Assembly: GCA_964425215.1 (NCBI GenBank)
Contig: CAYRLW010000094.1
Span: forward strand, 1 to 5,310
Origin: CAYRLW01 sp964425215
GTDB lineage: Bacteria > Spirochaetota > Spirochaetia > Treponematales > Breznakiellaceae
Reading direction: 5' to 3'
Length of the DNA stretch: 5,310 bases
Part shown: positions 1 through 5,310 of the stretch, piece by piece
Layout: every line of letters begins with the position of its first letter
Numbering within the stretch: position 1 is the stretch's first letter
Made by a program: the position numbers and the translations under genes
The notes under the pieces: generated by a model
Told to the model about the DNA's origin: nothing
Seen by the model: only the letters and a program-made list of their open reading frames with translations
Database searches by the model: none

Positions 1-1
1 T

Positions 2-115
2 CCTATAACCATCGTCTTAACGGTTATCACCATACTTTCTTTTGTAACCAACACGAGCTTCTTTAAAAAGACCGTGGGGAGCATGTTTCGGAGAAACGGT
101 ACCGCATCCCGTTAG
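2..115 (+). CDS. C-terminal fragment of a probable membrane protein (partial, 5' end outside window)
   Basis: A plus-strand frame is open from the left edge to a TAG at 113-115 and encodes 37 residues. The first 15 or so are strongly hydrophobic (PITIVLTVITILSFV) and look like the end of a transmembrane helix. The remainder (TNTSFFKKTVGSMFRRNGTA and two more residues) carries two lysines and three arginines, as expected of a cytoplasmic tail under the positive-inside rule. This arrangement is common at the C-terminus of transporters and other polytopic proteins, but 37 residues do not identify a family, so no function is given. Support comes from a terminator-like structure that begins 20 bases after the stop. 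A 57-codon frame on the opposite strand (17-190) overlaps it and is less convincing. The gene would run towards the minus-strand operon. Confidence is limited by the short length. Confidence 0.45.
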   Translation, partial: PITIVLTVITILSFVTNTSFFKKTVGSMFRRNGTASR

Positions 116-134
116 GATGTTGTGGGAGGATTGG

Positions 135-175
135 GGATTCAAAAAAGAGGCTTTTTCCCGAAGTCCGCGTTTTTT
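135..175 (+). terminator. Probable intrinsic terminator of the left-edge plus-strand gene
   Basis: Read on the plus strand, GGATTC (135-140) pairs with GAAGTCC (160-166) with one bulged G. Inside it AAAAAG (142-147) pairs with CTTTTT (151-156) around an AGG loop, leaving a small internal loop (A against CCC). The stem is followed, after GCG, by six T residues at 170-175. Placement 20 bases after the TAG at 115 fits a factor-independent terminator. The weak points are the A/T-rich inner stem and the bulge, so stability is moderate at best. Confidence 0.45.
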
Positions 176-328
176 GGTAAGAAAGCCCATAAGGGGGGAA
201 CTATTTTTTGTGGTTTGACGAGGCTCTGCTATGTTTGATCGACCTCGAAGGTCCGTACTGTCTTGCCATCATGCAGGGGTTATTGTTGCTCTGCGGTTCG
301 AAAAGGAACCTTGGTACCCCAAACGCCA

Positions 329-364
329 CGAGGAGCCTGTCGGACTGGTCTGACAGGCTCCTCG
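329..364. repeat. 36-base near-perfect palindrome (long hairpin), possible operon 3' end or REP-like element
   Basis: The arms CGAGGAGCCTGTC (329-341) and GACAGGCTCCTCG (352-364) are perfectly complementary over 13 bases, and most of the 10 bases between them continue the symmetry. In an RNA made from the plus strand, 342/351 would form a G-U pair and two further pairs follow, giving a stem of about 16 pairs with a CTGG loop. From the minus strand the same position is an A/C mismatch. It lies 56 bases beyond the stop of the regulator gene, where an operon terminator would be expected. Neither side has a proper T run: the minus-strand continuation is TGGCGTTTGG. It may be a 3'-end-stabilising or poorly canonical terminator hairpin, or a copy of a dispersed palindromic repeat. 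The pairing is seen; the role is inferred. Confidence 0.8.
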
Positions 365-420
365 CTACTACGTTAAGAGCATAAGCCAAGAACTCTAGGG
401 TGTCAAGGCGGTGGAAACCG

Positions 421-1581
421 TTATTCCCTATTTCCCAGAACCCTGTAATCGCAGTAGGCGCTGAGGAAAAGCATGGAGGCTCCGATAAGGAAGCCTTCGT
501 CGTCCAGGTTTTCATAACTGACGGAATGACGGAAGCGGGGGTGCAATTCTTTCTTAAGGTGTTCTTCGATCAGGTGGATTAGGTATGCGGCGTCGCTTCC
601 AAAGTGTCCCGCCAGGATGATGCGGCGGATATCCATGGCTAGGGAAAGGGCGGAGATGGATCGGCTTAGGTACATCCCCGAGTGTGATAGTATCTCTTTA
701 GCCTGGGCAGAACCTTTTGAGGCCTCGGAAAAGAGTTCCGCTAAAAGCTCCTTGTCCGTATCTTCTTTTGTTTTTTCCATTTTTACGGAAATTCGATTGT
801 TTGATCTATAGTCTTTCCAAGCCTGGGCAAGCAGGTCCTCGTTAAAAAAGGTTTCCACGCAACCGTGCTTGCCGCACCGGCATAGGGGACCGGAAGGATC
901 GACGGTGAGATGTCCCAGTTCGCCCGCGAGTCCATCCTCGCCCCTATAAAGTTCTCCCTTTATAGCGATGCCAATGCCCACTCCTTTTCGGACCACAAAA
1001 ACGGCGAAAGACCCGCCGATGCCGTACTTCCGTTGCAGATAGAGGGTAAAGGATCGGGTATTATTATCCACCACCACAGACAGACCGCAGGCTTCCGATA
1101 AACCTCGGGCCACGGGATTAAAAATAGGCTTTTTTGAGGGGATTAACCAACTGGGAATGCCTACCCCCACCCCTTCTATGGTTAAGTCCCTGTTTCCTAG
1201 TTCCTCTTGGCAACGCTTTACCAGTTGGGTTAAGAAGGCTATTACATCGGTGACGTCGCTTAAGTTTTCCGTGGGTACCGTATCATGATAAAACGTCTCG
1301 CGGCGCAGGTTATAGACGGCGATCCGAGTCCGGGAATATTCCACGTCAATTCCGATTGCCAAAGGGCGATTTTCGGAAAGGGCGTATATGAGGGACGTTT
1401 TTCCATTTTCCGTTTTTGTATCGCTGTCCCCAAGACAGCGGATAAATCCCTTGGCTTCTAACCGAGCGACCAGTTTGACCGTGGATGCCCAGGATATACC
1501 GCAGGCTCGGCTGATTTCTTTTCGAGTCGCCGGTCCCGATTGATTTAAAACGGTTAATATACGTTTTTCGTTTTCGTTCAC
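421..1581 (-). CDS. ROK-family transcriptional regulator (NagC/Mlc/XylR type)
   Basis: This 386-residue protein has the length and layout of ROK repressors. A winged helix-turn-helix lies at about residues 5-68 (core TRKEISRACGISWASTVK, 19-36), followed by an actin-like ATPase/sugar-binding fold. The ROK glycine signature is at about 197-220, and ELGH with CRCGKHGC supplies the usual zinc ligands His224, Cys234, Cys236 and Cys241. The kinase features are eroded: the phosphate-loop motif DIGGT is replaced by DVEYS (79-83), and the catalytic Asp of the END motif appears as Asn174 in VDNNTR. It should therefore bind a sugar and not phosphorylate it. It is the last gene of the operon, so it probably regulates it in response to an imported or desulfated sugar; whether as repressor or activator is not visible. 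The start is GTG at 1579-1581, with no strong Shine-Dalgarno sequence, 13 bases after the sulfatase stop; translational coupling is likely. No upstream in-frame ATG or GTG fits the family better. Confidence 0.93.
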   Translation of the reverse strand: MNENEKRILTVLNQSGPATRKEISRACGISWASTVKLVARLEAKGFIRCLGDSDTKTENGKTSLIYALSENRPLAIGIDVEYSRTRIAVYNLRRETFYHDTVPTENLSDVTDVIAFLTQLVKRCQEELGNRDLTIEGVGVGIPSWLIPSKKPIFNPVARGLSEACGLSVVVDNNTRSFTLYLQRKYGIGGSFAVFVVRKGVGIGIAIKGELYRGEDGLAGELGHLTVDPSGPLCRCGKHGCVETFFNEDLLAQAWKDYRSNNRISVKMEKTKEDTDKELLAELFSEASKGSAQAKEILSHSGMYLSRSISALSLAMDIRRIILAGHFGSDAAYLIHLIEEHLKKELHPRFRHSVSYENLDDEGFLIGASMLFLSAYCDYRVLGNRE

Positions 1582-1594
1582 GGTTCGCAGTCTA

Positions 1595-3199
1595 CTAGGT
1601 AAGCACGAATTTTTGAAGATCCGCGTCGTCGGTATAACTTTCCGCGTGGATCAAACGTAAAAAGGCCGCGTAGGAATTCCAGCGTTCATCGGATTCAAAA
1701 ATACGAAGTAGGGTTTTTCTCAGGTATAAAATGTCCTCCTGGTTTTCGGGAGCCCCTATTCCGTTTTGCTCAACCCAGCGTCCTTTGGAATCTTGAACGT
1801 AGTATTCGTCGATAACATCTGAAAAATTCACCGTGTATAGACGACTTCGTCCATCCTTTTGATCCAGTACGCTCGCCGATGGATTGGGAACCACATGGCT
1901 AAAGACTTCCGCCAAAATAGGAGGACGATTTTCATTTTTCCGGGGAGCGTGGTTCCCTACTAAGGGAACCCCATCGAAGCGTGCAATCGCGTTTATACCC
2001 GTTTCTTCTAAAATTGTCGGTGCAATGTCCAAGAGGGAAACGGCCCGTTCCACCGTCGAACCAGGCGTAGCATCTTCTTCGCTTGGACTTCGTGAAGCGG
2101 GAAGTTTTAAGGTCAAGGGCACTTGTAGTACCCGAGGGTTCAGATAGGCTCCCTTATCTACCAGAGCGTTTCGGCAATTCATTTCACCGTGATCCGCCGT
2201 AGCTATAATAAGACAATCGTCGTACAAGCCCTGGGATTTTAGATACGAAAGAATCTTACCCACAGCTTCATCGAGAATTTCGTACTGCAAGACGTTAGCC
2301 ACAAGATAATCTTCCACGGTTTGACGGTCCGTTAACCCCCAGTATTTTTGATATTTAGCGTAAACCGTCGGAAGGGGGCTTTCCTGCCCCGATAGGGTCA
2401 TTTCCCAGGAATGGGGTAGTGTAACCAGGGCCCGTAGTTCCCGTTCCCGCTGTTCGTACCCCGAAGGGATGAAGAAGGGTTGATGGGGTTCAAAATAGTC
2501 CACCTCAAAATAGAAGGGTCGAGGATCGGCTTCTCGGGCGCGGAGTCCTGCCAGAGCTAAGGCTGTAGTATAGGCTGGATAGGTGGCGTCCTTATCAAAG
2601 GGTTTTCCGGTTTCCGTCTCGACCCAACCGCCCATAAAATTGCCTTTTCCTCGACCCGATGGGGCTATTCCGTGGATTTCCCGGGAAAAGCGAAAACCCC
2701 TAATGCCTTTTTGGGCAAGGAATTCGCGGTACCCATCATCGTCGTACCAGGGGGGAGACCAACGGTCCCAGGGATGGTCGTTTTCGCCAAAGGCGGCCAT
2801 AAATTTCGCGGTACCGATGTGACATTTTCCAAAATGCCGGGTTCGGTACCCCGAAGCTTTTAGGTATTCGGGATAAATAGTATCGTCTTCCCGAACGTGG
2901 ACCTGGTGCCCGTCGTGGGCCCGTTCGCCGTTGGAGGTGATATACGAGTAGCGACCCGTAAAAAGGGCCGCTCGGGAGGGAGAACAGAGGGGCGAAGCGG
3001 CGTAGGCGTTGGAAAAAAACAAACCATCTTGGCGGAGGGCATCCAGGTTTGGGGTTCGGGGTGCCAAATCCCCTTTGGTGGGAAGGTAGAATTCTCGGGG
3101 AACCATATCAAAACTGATGAATAGTATGTTGGGCCTTTTTCGTTGTTCCAGCGTAAAGGCCCCTCGGCCTCGAAGTCCATCGATATATTGGGGATTCAT
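1595..3199 (-). CDS. Formylglycine-dependent sulfatase, probably cytosolic
   Basis: This 534-residue protein is a type I sulfatase of the alkaline phosphatase superfamily, which hydrolyses sulfate esters (some members cleave N-sulfates). The maturation motif CSPSRAALFTGR starts at Cys72, the residue converted to formylglycine; Arg76 and Thr81-Gly82-Arg83 complete it. Other active-site residues recognisable by motif are Asp31 (ISFDM), Lys125 and His127 in GKCHIG, His239 in EPHQPF, Asp336-His337 in TADHGEM, and Lys349. TPNLDALRQDGLFFSNAYA (49-67) is typical of the family. The N-terminus has no signal peptide: 22 polar, charged residues precede the first beta strand, so the enzyme should remain in the cytosol. 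Its place directly after the two permease genes suggests that it desulfates the imported sugar. The specific substrate cannot be told; similarity to choline sulfatases and glycan sulfatases is general only. The ATG at 3197-3199 has a good AAAGGA site that overlaps the permease stop codon, leaving a 4-base gap. Confidence 0.95.
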   Translation of the reverse strand: MNPQYIDGLRGRGAFTLEQRKRPNILFISFDMVPREFYLPTKGDLAPRTPNLDALRQDGLFFSNAYAASPLCSPSRAALFTGRYSYITSNGERAHDGHQVHVREDDTIYPEYLKASGYRTRHFGKCHIGTAKFMAAFGENDHPWDRWSPPWYDDDGYREFLAQKGIRGFRFSREIHGIAPSGRGKGNFMGGWVETETGKPFDKDATYPAYTTALALAGLRAREADPRPFYFEVDYFEPHQPFFIPSGYEQRERELRALVTLPHSWEMTLSGQESPLPTVYAKYQKYWGLTDRQTVEDYLVANVLQYEILDEAVGKILSYLKSQGLYDDCLIIATADHGEMNCRNALVDKGAYLNPRVLQVPLTLKLPASRSPSEEDATPGSTVERAVSLLDIAPTILEETGINAIARFDGVPLVGNHAPRKNENRPPILAEVFSHVVPNPSASVLDQKDGRSRLYTVNFSDVIDEYYVQDSKGRWVEQNGIGAPENQEDILYLRKTLLRIFESDERWNSYAAFLRLIHAESYTDDADLQKFVLT

Positions 3200-3203
3200 T
3201 TCG

Positions 3204-4022
3204 TTATCCTTTTACCGATCCGGCGGTTAAACCTTGGATCATATAGCGATTAAAAAAGATGAAGAGGAAAAACATGGGTATAGCCCCCATAATGGAAACC
3301 GTTGTTACCTGAGCCCAATCGAAGGACGCGTCCCCCAAGTACCGCATGGAAATACCCACGGACAGGGTTCGCAGGGCGTCGGTAATTATCAAGGTCAAAC
3401 AGAATAGGAAATCATCCCAGGCGATCATAAAGGTATATAGTCCGATCGCTAAAAGACCAGGTTTGGAAAGGGGTACGACGATGCGGGTAAGGATTCCCAT
3501 ACGGGAACAGCCGTCTATCTCCGCCGATTCTTCAATTGAGCGGGGGATATCATCAAAGAAACCCTTGATTAGCCAAATGCAAAAGGGCATAGACATGGTG
3601 GCTAAGACAAGCACCAAACCGATTCGGGTATTCAACAGATGGGCGGAACGAAAAAAGATATACACCGAAAGCAAAAGCCCTACTACGGGGAACATTTGGA
3701 CAGAAAGGATCCCCATGGTAATCGTTCCAGAAAATTTGGTCTTAAATCGGGATAAGGAATAGCCCGCCATGACCGAAACGACCATGGATAAAAGGGTCGC
3801 GGATATGGCGACGATAAAATTGTTGAAGTAATAGGTCATAAAGCTTTTTGAACCGAGAACGGCCTTGTAGTTTTCCACCGTCGGGTGAAGGGGAATCCAT
3901 TGGGGTGGGATTTTATAAATATCCAAGTTCGTTTTGAACGAGGTGACCGCGGTCCAATAGATGGGGAACAACATTAAACCAAGGATACCGAACAGGACAA
4001 TTAGACGGATTATTCTTTTCAT
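3204..4022 (-). CDS. Carbohydrate ABC transporter permease, MalG-like (CUT1 family)
   Basis: This 272-residue integral membrane protein forms half of the importer's translocation pore with the MalF-like protein encoded just upstream. Six hydrophobic segments are visible at about residues 7-27, 67-90, 103-125, 133-153, 187-210 and 238-260. The cytoplasmic EAA loop, EESAEIDGCSRMGILTR (164-180) followed by IVVPLSKPGL, is the docking site for the ATPase subunit. The WDDFLF segment (202-207) and the short C-terminal tail ending GLTAGSVKG are characteristic of MalG-type CUT1 permeases, as is the length. The gene starts at ATG 4020-4022, two bases after the TAG of the MalF-like gene, with GGGAG overlapping the end of that gene as its ribosome site. 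Substrate cannot be read from the permease; context suggests a small, perhaps sulfated, saccharide. Confidence 0.95.
   Translation of the reverse strand: MKRIIRLIVLFGILGLMLFPIYWTAVTSFKTNLDIYKIPPQWIPLHPTVENYKAVLGSKSFMTYYFNNFIVAISATLLSMVVSVMAGYSLSRFKTKFSGTITMGILSVQMFPVVGLLLSVYIFFRSAHLLNTRIGLVLVLATMSMPFCIWLIKGFFDDIPRSIEESAEIDGCSRMGILTRIVVPLSKPGLLAIGLYTFMIAWDDFLFCLTLIITDALRTLSVGISMRYLGDASFDWAQVTTVSIMGAIPMFFLFIFFNRYMIQGLTAGSVKG
3206..3211 (-). promoter_or_regulatory. Ribosome binding site of the sulfatase gene, overlapping the permease stop
   Basis: The minus strand reads AAAGGATAACGAA before the sulfatase ATG. The AAAGGA element includes the last sense codons of the MalG-like gene and runs into its TAA, so ribosomes finishing the permease end at the sulfatase start. 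This favours coupled expression of transporter and sulfatase. Confidence 0.65.
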
Positions 4023-4024
4023 AG

Positions 4025-4918
4025 CTACTCCCGTTCCGAAACCCCGAAGATACGGGTATAGGCTAGGGTAACGCCCACCAGTAATACCAGCCAGAGGGAC
4101 GAGACGGCCGCTGCGGTTCCAAAATCCAGATTCACAAAGGCTTCTTTATACGTCAGTACCGCCAACGTGGTGGTCCTATCCACCGGTCCGCCGCCGGTCA
4201 TGGTCCAGAAAAGGGGAAATTGTTTAAAATTATTGATGATCGCCAAAAGGACGGTTGTTCGAATAACGTTTCGTAGAAAGGGAATGGTAATGTGAAAAAA
4301 AGAAGTCACGGGCCCCGCGCCGTCGATAGTCGCCGCTTCGTACATTTCGGCGGGAATCGACTGGAGACCCGCCAGCATCATCAGGAACATAAACGGCAGG
4401 TCCCGCCAAAATGCGGCGATCATGACCGACGGAAGAGCCCAATGTATATCGGATGTCCACGCGATAGGCCGTTGAAGAATTCCGAATTTCAGCAAAAGAT
4501 AATTTGCCAGTCCGTATTGGGCCTGGAAGATCCATGACCAGAGCAACGCCGATATGACCGTTGGGGTTACCCAGGGGAGTAGGGCTAAACTGCGGAGGAT
4601 CCGCTGTCCCCGAATTTTGGTGTTAAGAAGCATAGCTAGGCCTAACCCCACCACAAACATGGCGGCCGTAACCGCCGCGGCGAATACGACCGTAACGGTT
4701 AAAGAACGCAGTATGGTTCCGCCTTTAAATATGGCTTGATAATTTTCTATCCCCTTCCAGCTTTGTCCTTGGGACATGGTTTCTAGACGACCGTCAAAAA
4801 AACTTAAGGCAACAGAGCGTACGATGGGAATAAAGATACAAGCGCCTGTTAAAAGAACGGCGGGCAGTAAGAGCCATAAGCCGAAGTTACGTTCCTGCAC
4901 GGCCCGGGATTTGGTCAT
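4025..4918 (-). CDS. Carbohydrate ABC transporter permease, MalF-like (CUT1 family)
   Basis: This 297-residue inner-membrane permease pairs with the MalG-like protein. Hydrophobic segments occur at about residues 13-32, 73-98, 108-131, 160-183, 218-235 and 268-290. The EAA loop, EMYEAATIDGAGPVTSFFHI (191-210) followed by TIPFLRNV, contacts the ATPase. TGGGPVDRTTTLAVLTYKEA (241-260) is a segment strongly typical of MalF/UgpA-like CUT1 proteins. There is no large periplasmic insertion like that of E. coli MalF, so it resembles UgpA, LacF and MsmF. I place the start at the ATG at 4916-4918 because GGAGG lies 5 bases before it. A longer frame begins at TTG 4928-4930, but that codon overlaps the Shine-Dalgarno sequence and has none of its own. 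The upstream binding-protein gene stops 17 bases earlier. No ATPase gene is seen, so a shared MsmK/UgpC-type ATPase may be used (inference). Confidence 0.95.
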   Translation of the reverse strand: MTKSRAVQERNFGLWLLLPAVLLTGACIFIPIVRSVALSFFDGRLETMSQGQSWKGIENYQAIFKGGTILRSLTVTVVFAAAVTAAMFVVGLGLAMLLNTKIRGQRILRSLALLPWVTPTVISALLWSWIFQAQYGLANYLLLKFGILQRPIAWTSDIHWALPSVMIAAFWRDLPFMFLMMLAGLQSIPAEMYEAATIDGAGPVTSFFHITIPFLRNVIRTTVLLAIINNFKQFPLFWTMTGGGPVDRTTTLAVLTYKEAFVNLDFGTAAAVSSLWLVLLVGVTLAYTRIFGVSERE

Positions 4919-4923
4919 GGGAT

Positions 4924-4928
4924 CCTCC
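4924..4928 (-). promoter_or_regulatory. Ribosome binding site (GGAGG) that fixes the MalF-like permease start
   Basis: The minus strand reads GGAGG, then ATCCC, then ATG at 4918. This 5-base spacing is close to optimal. It overlaps the alternative TTG at 4928-4930, which makes initiation at the TTG unlikely. Confidence 0.8.
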
Positions 4929-4935
4929 AAAAAGG

Positions 4936-5310
4936 CTACTGTAAAATATCTTTAAGCTTTGCGTCCGTAGACGCGGCCACATCCGAGGGACTCCCCTGTC
5001 CGCCAATAACAAGTTGGGCTGCAGAAGCGAGTTCCAATAAGGCGGCTTCGATCTTGGGATTTTTGGGTACCGAGAAAATAGTCGAATCAAGTCCCTTCAG
5101 TCCCGCGATCAAGGGTTGGTTGGCGAAATCCGGATTTGTCGCGATGGAAATTCTTCCGGGAACAAAGGGGCTGATGGGGAAATATTTTGCCAATTGGGGC
5201 CCTGAAGTTACAAATTCGATAAATTTTGCCGCCTCTTGTGGGTGTTTAGAGGTTTTTGATAACAGTAAAAGGTGGGCTTCTAGGGTGCTTCGCGCTGGAT
5301 TTTTACCAGA
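4936..5310 (-). CDS. Extracellular sugar-binding protein of the ABC importer (C-terminal part, 5' end outside window)
   Basis: The frame is open from the right edge to a TAG at 4936-4938, giving the last 124 residues. The opening part, LEAHLLLLSKTSKHPQEAAK (10-29) followed by FIEFVTSGP, matches the pattern near the C-terminus of family 1 extracellular solute-binding proteins, where a hydrophobic strand leads to SK, a P-x-x-A-x-x-F-x-x-F helix and a TSxPxxQ-like turn. The end, with VIGGQGSPSDVAASTDAKLK (101-120), matches the final helix of these proteins. The family binds sugars or oligosaccharides outside the membrane and delivers them to the MalF/MalG pair encoded immediately downstream. The N-terminal signal peptide and most ligand contacts are outside the window, so substrate cannot be judged. 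An internal TTG at 5191-5193 could be mistaken for a start, but homology-like sequence continues through it as leucine, and reading continues to the edge. Confidence 0.9.
   Translation of the reverse strand, partial: SGKNPARSTLEAHLLLLSKTSKHPQEAAKFIEFVTSGPQLAKYFPISPFVPGRISIATNPDFANQPLIAGLKGLDSTIFSVPKNPKIEAALLELASAAQLVIGGQGSPSDVAASTDAKLKDILQ

Larger units (their letters stand above)
116..420. other. Convergent intergenic region (305 bases)
   Basis: This stretch separates the probable plus-strand gene ending at 115 from the minus-strand regulator gene ending at 421. It contains a terminator-like hairpin with a T run for the plus strand (135-175) and a near-perfect 36-base palindrome (329-364). 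A small inverted repeat, GGTTC/GAACC with a 6-base loop (295-310), is also present. A minus-strand frame with start-like codons crosses 201-420, but it continues inside the regulator gene in another frame, lacks a ribosome site and has an unstructured composition, so I do not call it a gene. I see no tRNA, riboswitch or other recognisable RNA here. Confidence 0.6.

Noticed and set aside
5..27. Inverted repeat ATAACC / GGTTAT at the left edge
   Set aside because: Six base pairs with an 11-base loop inside a probable coding frame is within chance expectation.
17..190. Minus-strand 57-codon frame starting at ATG 188-190
   Set aside because: No Shine-Dalgarno sequence precedes it, the product (basic, low hydrophobicity) is not recognisable, and it overlaps the more convincing plus-strand membrane-protein tail and its terminator.
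295..310. GGTTCGA-containing small inverted repeat resembling a tRNA T-arm
   Set aside because: The loop is GAAAAG and not a normal 7-base T-loop, and no acceptor stem, anticodon arm or D-arm could be found around it.
201..515. Minus-strand 104-codon frame overlapping the 3' end of the regulator gene
   Set aside because: It begins inside the well-supported ROK coding region in another frame, has no plausible ribosome site, and its product has no domain-like pattern. It also runs through the 36-base palindrome.
421..1581. ROK protein as a sugar kinase of the pathway
   Set aside because: The presence of an N-terminal winged helix-turn-helix, loss of the DIGGT motif and Asn at the catalytic Asp position favour a regulator.
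1582..1594. Possible internal promoter or separate regulation between the sulfatase and regulator genes
   Set aside because: The gap is only 13 bases, and I saw no convincing -35/-10 pair in the end of the sulfatase gene; co-transcription is simpler.
1884..2147. Plus-strand 87-codon frame, and other plus-strand frames across the sulfatase gene
   Set aside because: These are antisense shadows of a gene with complete family motifs; none has a convincing ribosome site or domain.
3346..3762. Plus-strand 138-codon frame
   Set aside because: It lies wholly antisense to the MalG-like permease gene, whose membrane segments and EAA loop are clear. The plus-strand product has no recognisable features.

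Overview
The window shows the 3' part of a carbohydrate-uptake operon on the minus strand, read from right to left. In transcription order it holds the C-terminal end of a sugar-type extracellular solute-binding protein (cut by the right edge), a MalF-like permease, a MalG-like permease, a sulfatase without a signal peptide, and a ROK-family transcriptional regulator. The five genes are separated by 17, 2, 4 and 13 bases, so they are very probably co-transcribed, and two of the ribosome sites overlap or abut the preceding stop codon. No promoter for the operon is visible; it should lie beyond the right edge, upstream of the binding-protein gene.

The genes make a coherent unit. A CUT1-type ABC importer would bring in a small sugar or oligosaccharide, a cytosolic formylglycine sulfatase would remove sulfate from it, and a sugar-sensing ROK protein would control the operon. 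The most economical reading is uptake of a sulfated saccharide followed by desulfation inside the cell. The substrate cannot be read from the sequence. No ATPase subunit, glycosidase, sugar kinase or sulfatase-maturating enzyme is encoded here, so these would have to be encoded elsewhere or to the right.

At the left edge, a frame on the plus strand open from base 2 to a TAG at 113-115 looks like the C-terminus of a membrane protein: one hydrophobic segment followed by a basic tail. It would converge on the operon. The 305 bases between the convergent genes (116-420) hold a probable plus-strand terminator and a striking near-perfect 36-base palindrome, but no convincing gene.

The organism cannot be named safely. 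Base composition is moderate, starts are ATG and GTG, Shine-Dalgarno sequences are ordinary, and the gene content is that of an anaerobic or saccharolytic bacterium. A spirochaete or a firmicute-like gut or sediment organism would fit, but this is a weak inference. Nothing here amounts to a wholly new system. The point most worth a second look is the cytosolic sulfatase inside a CUT1 import operon.
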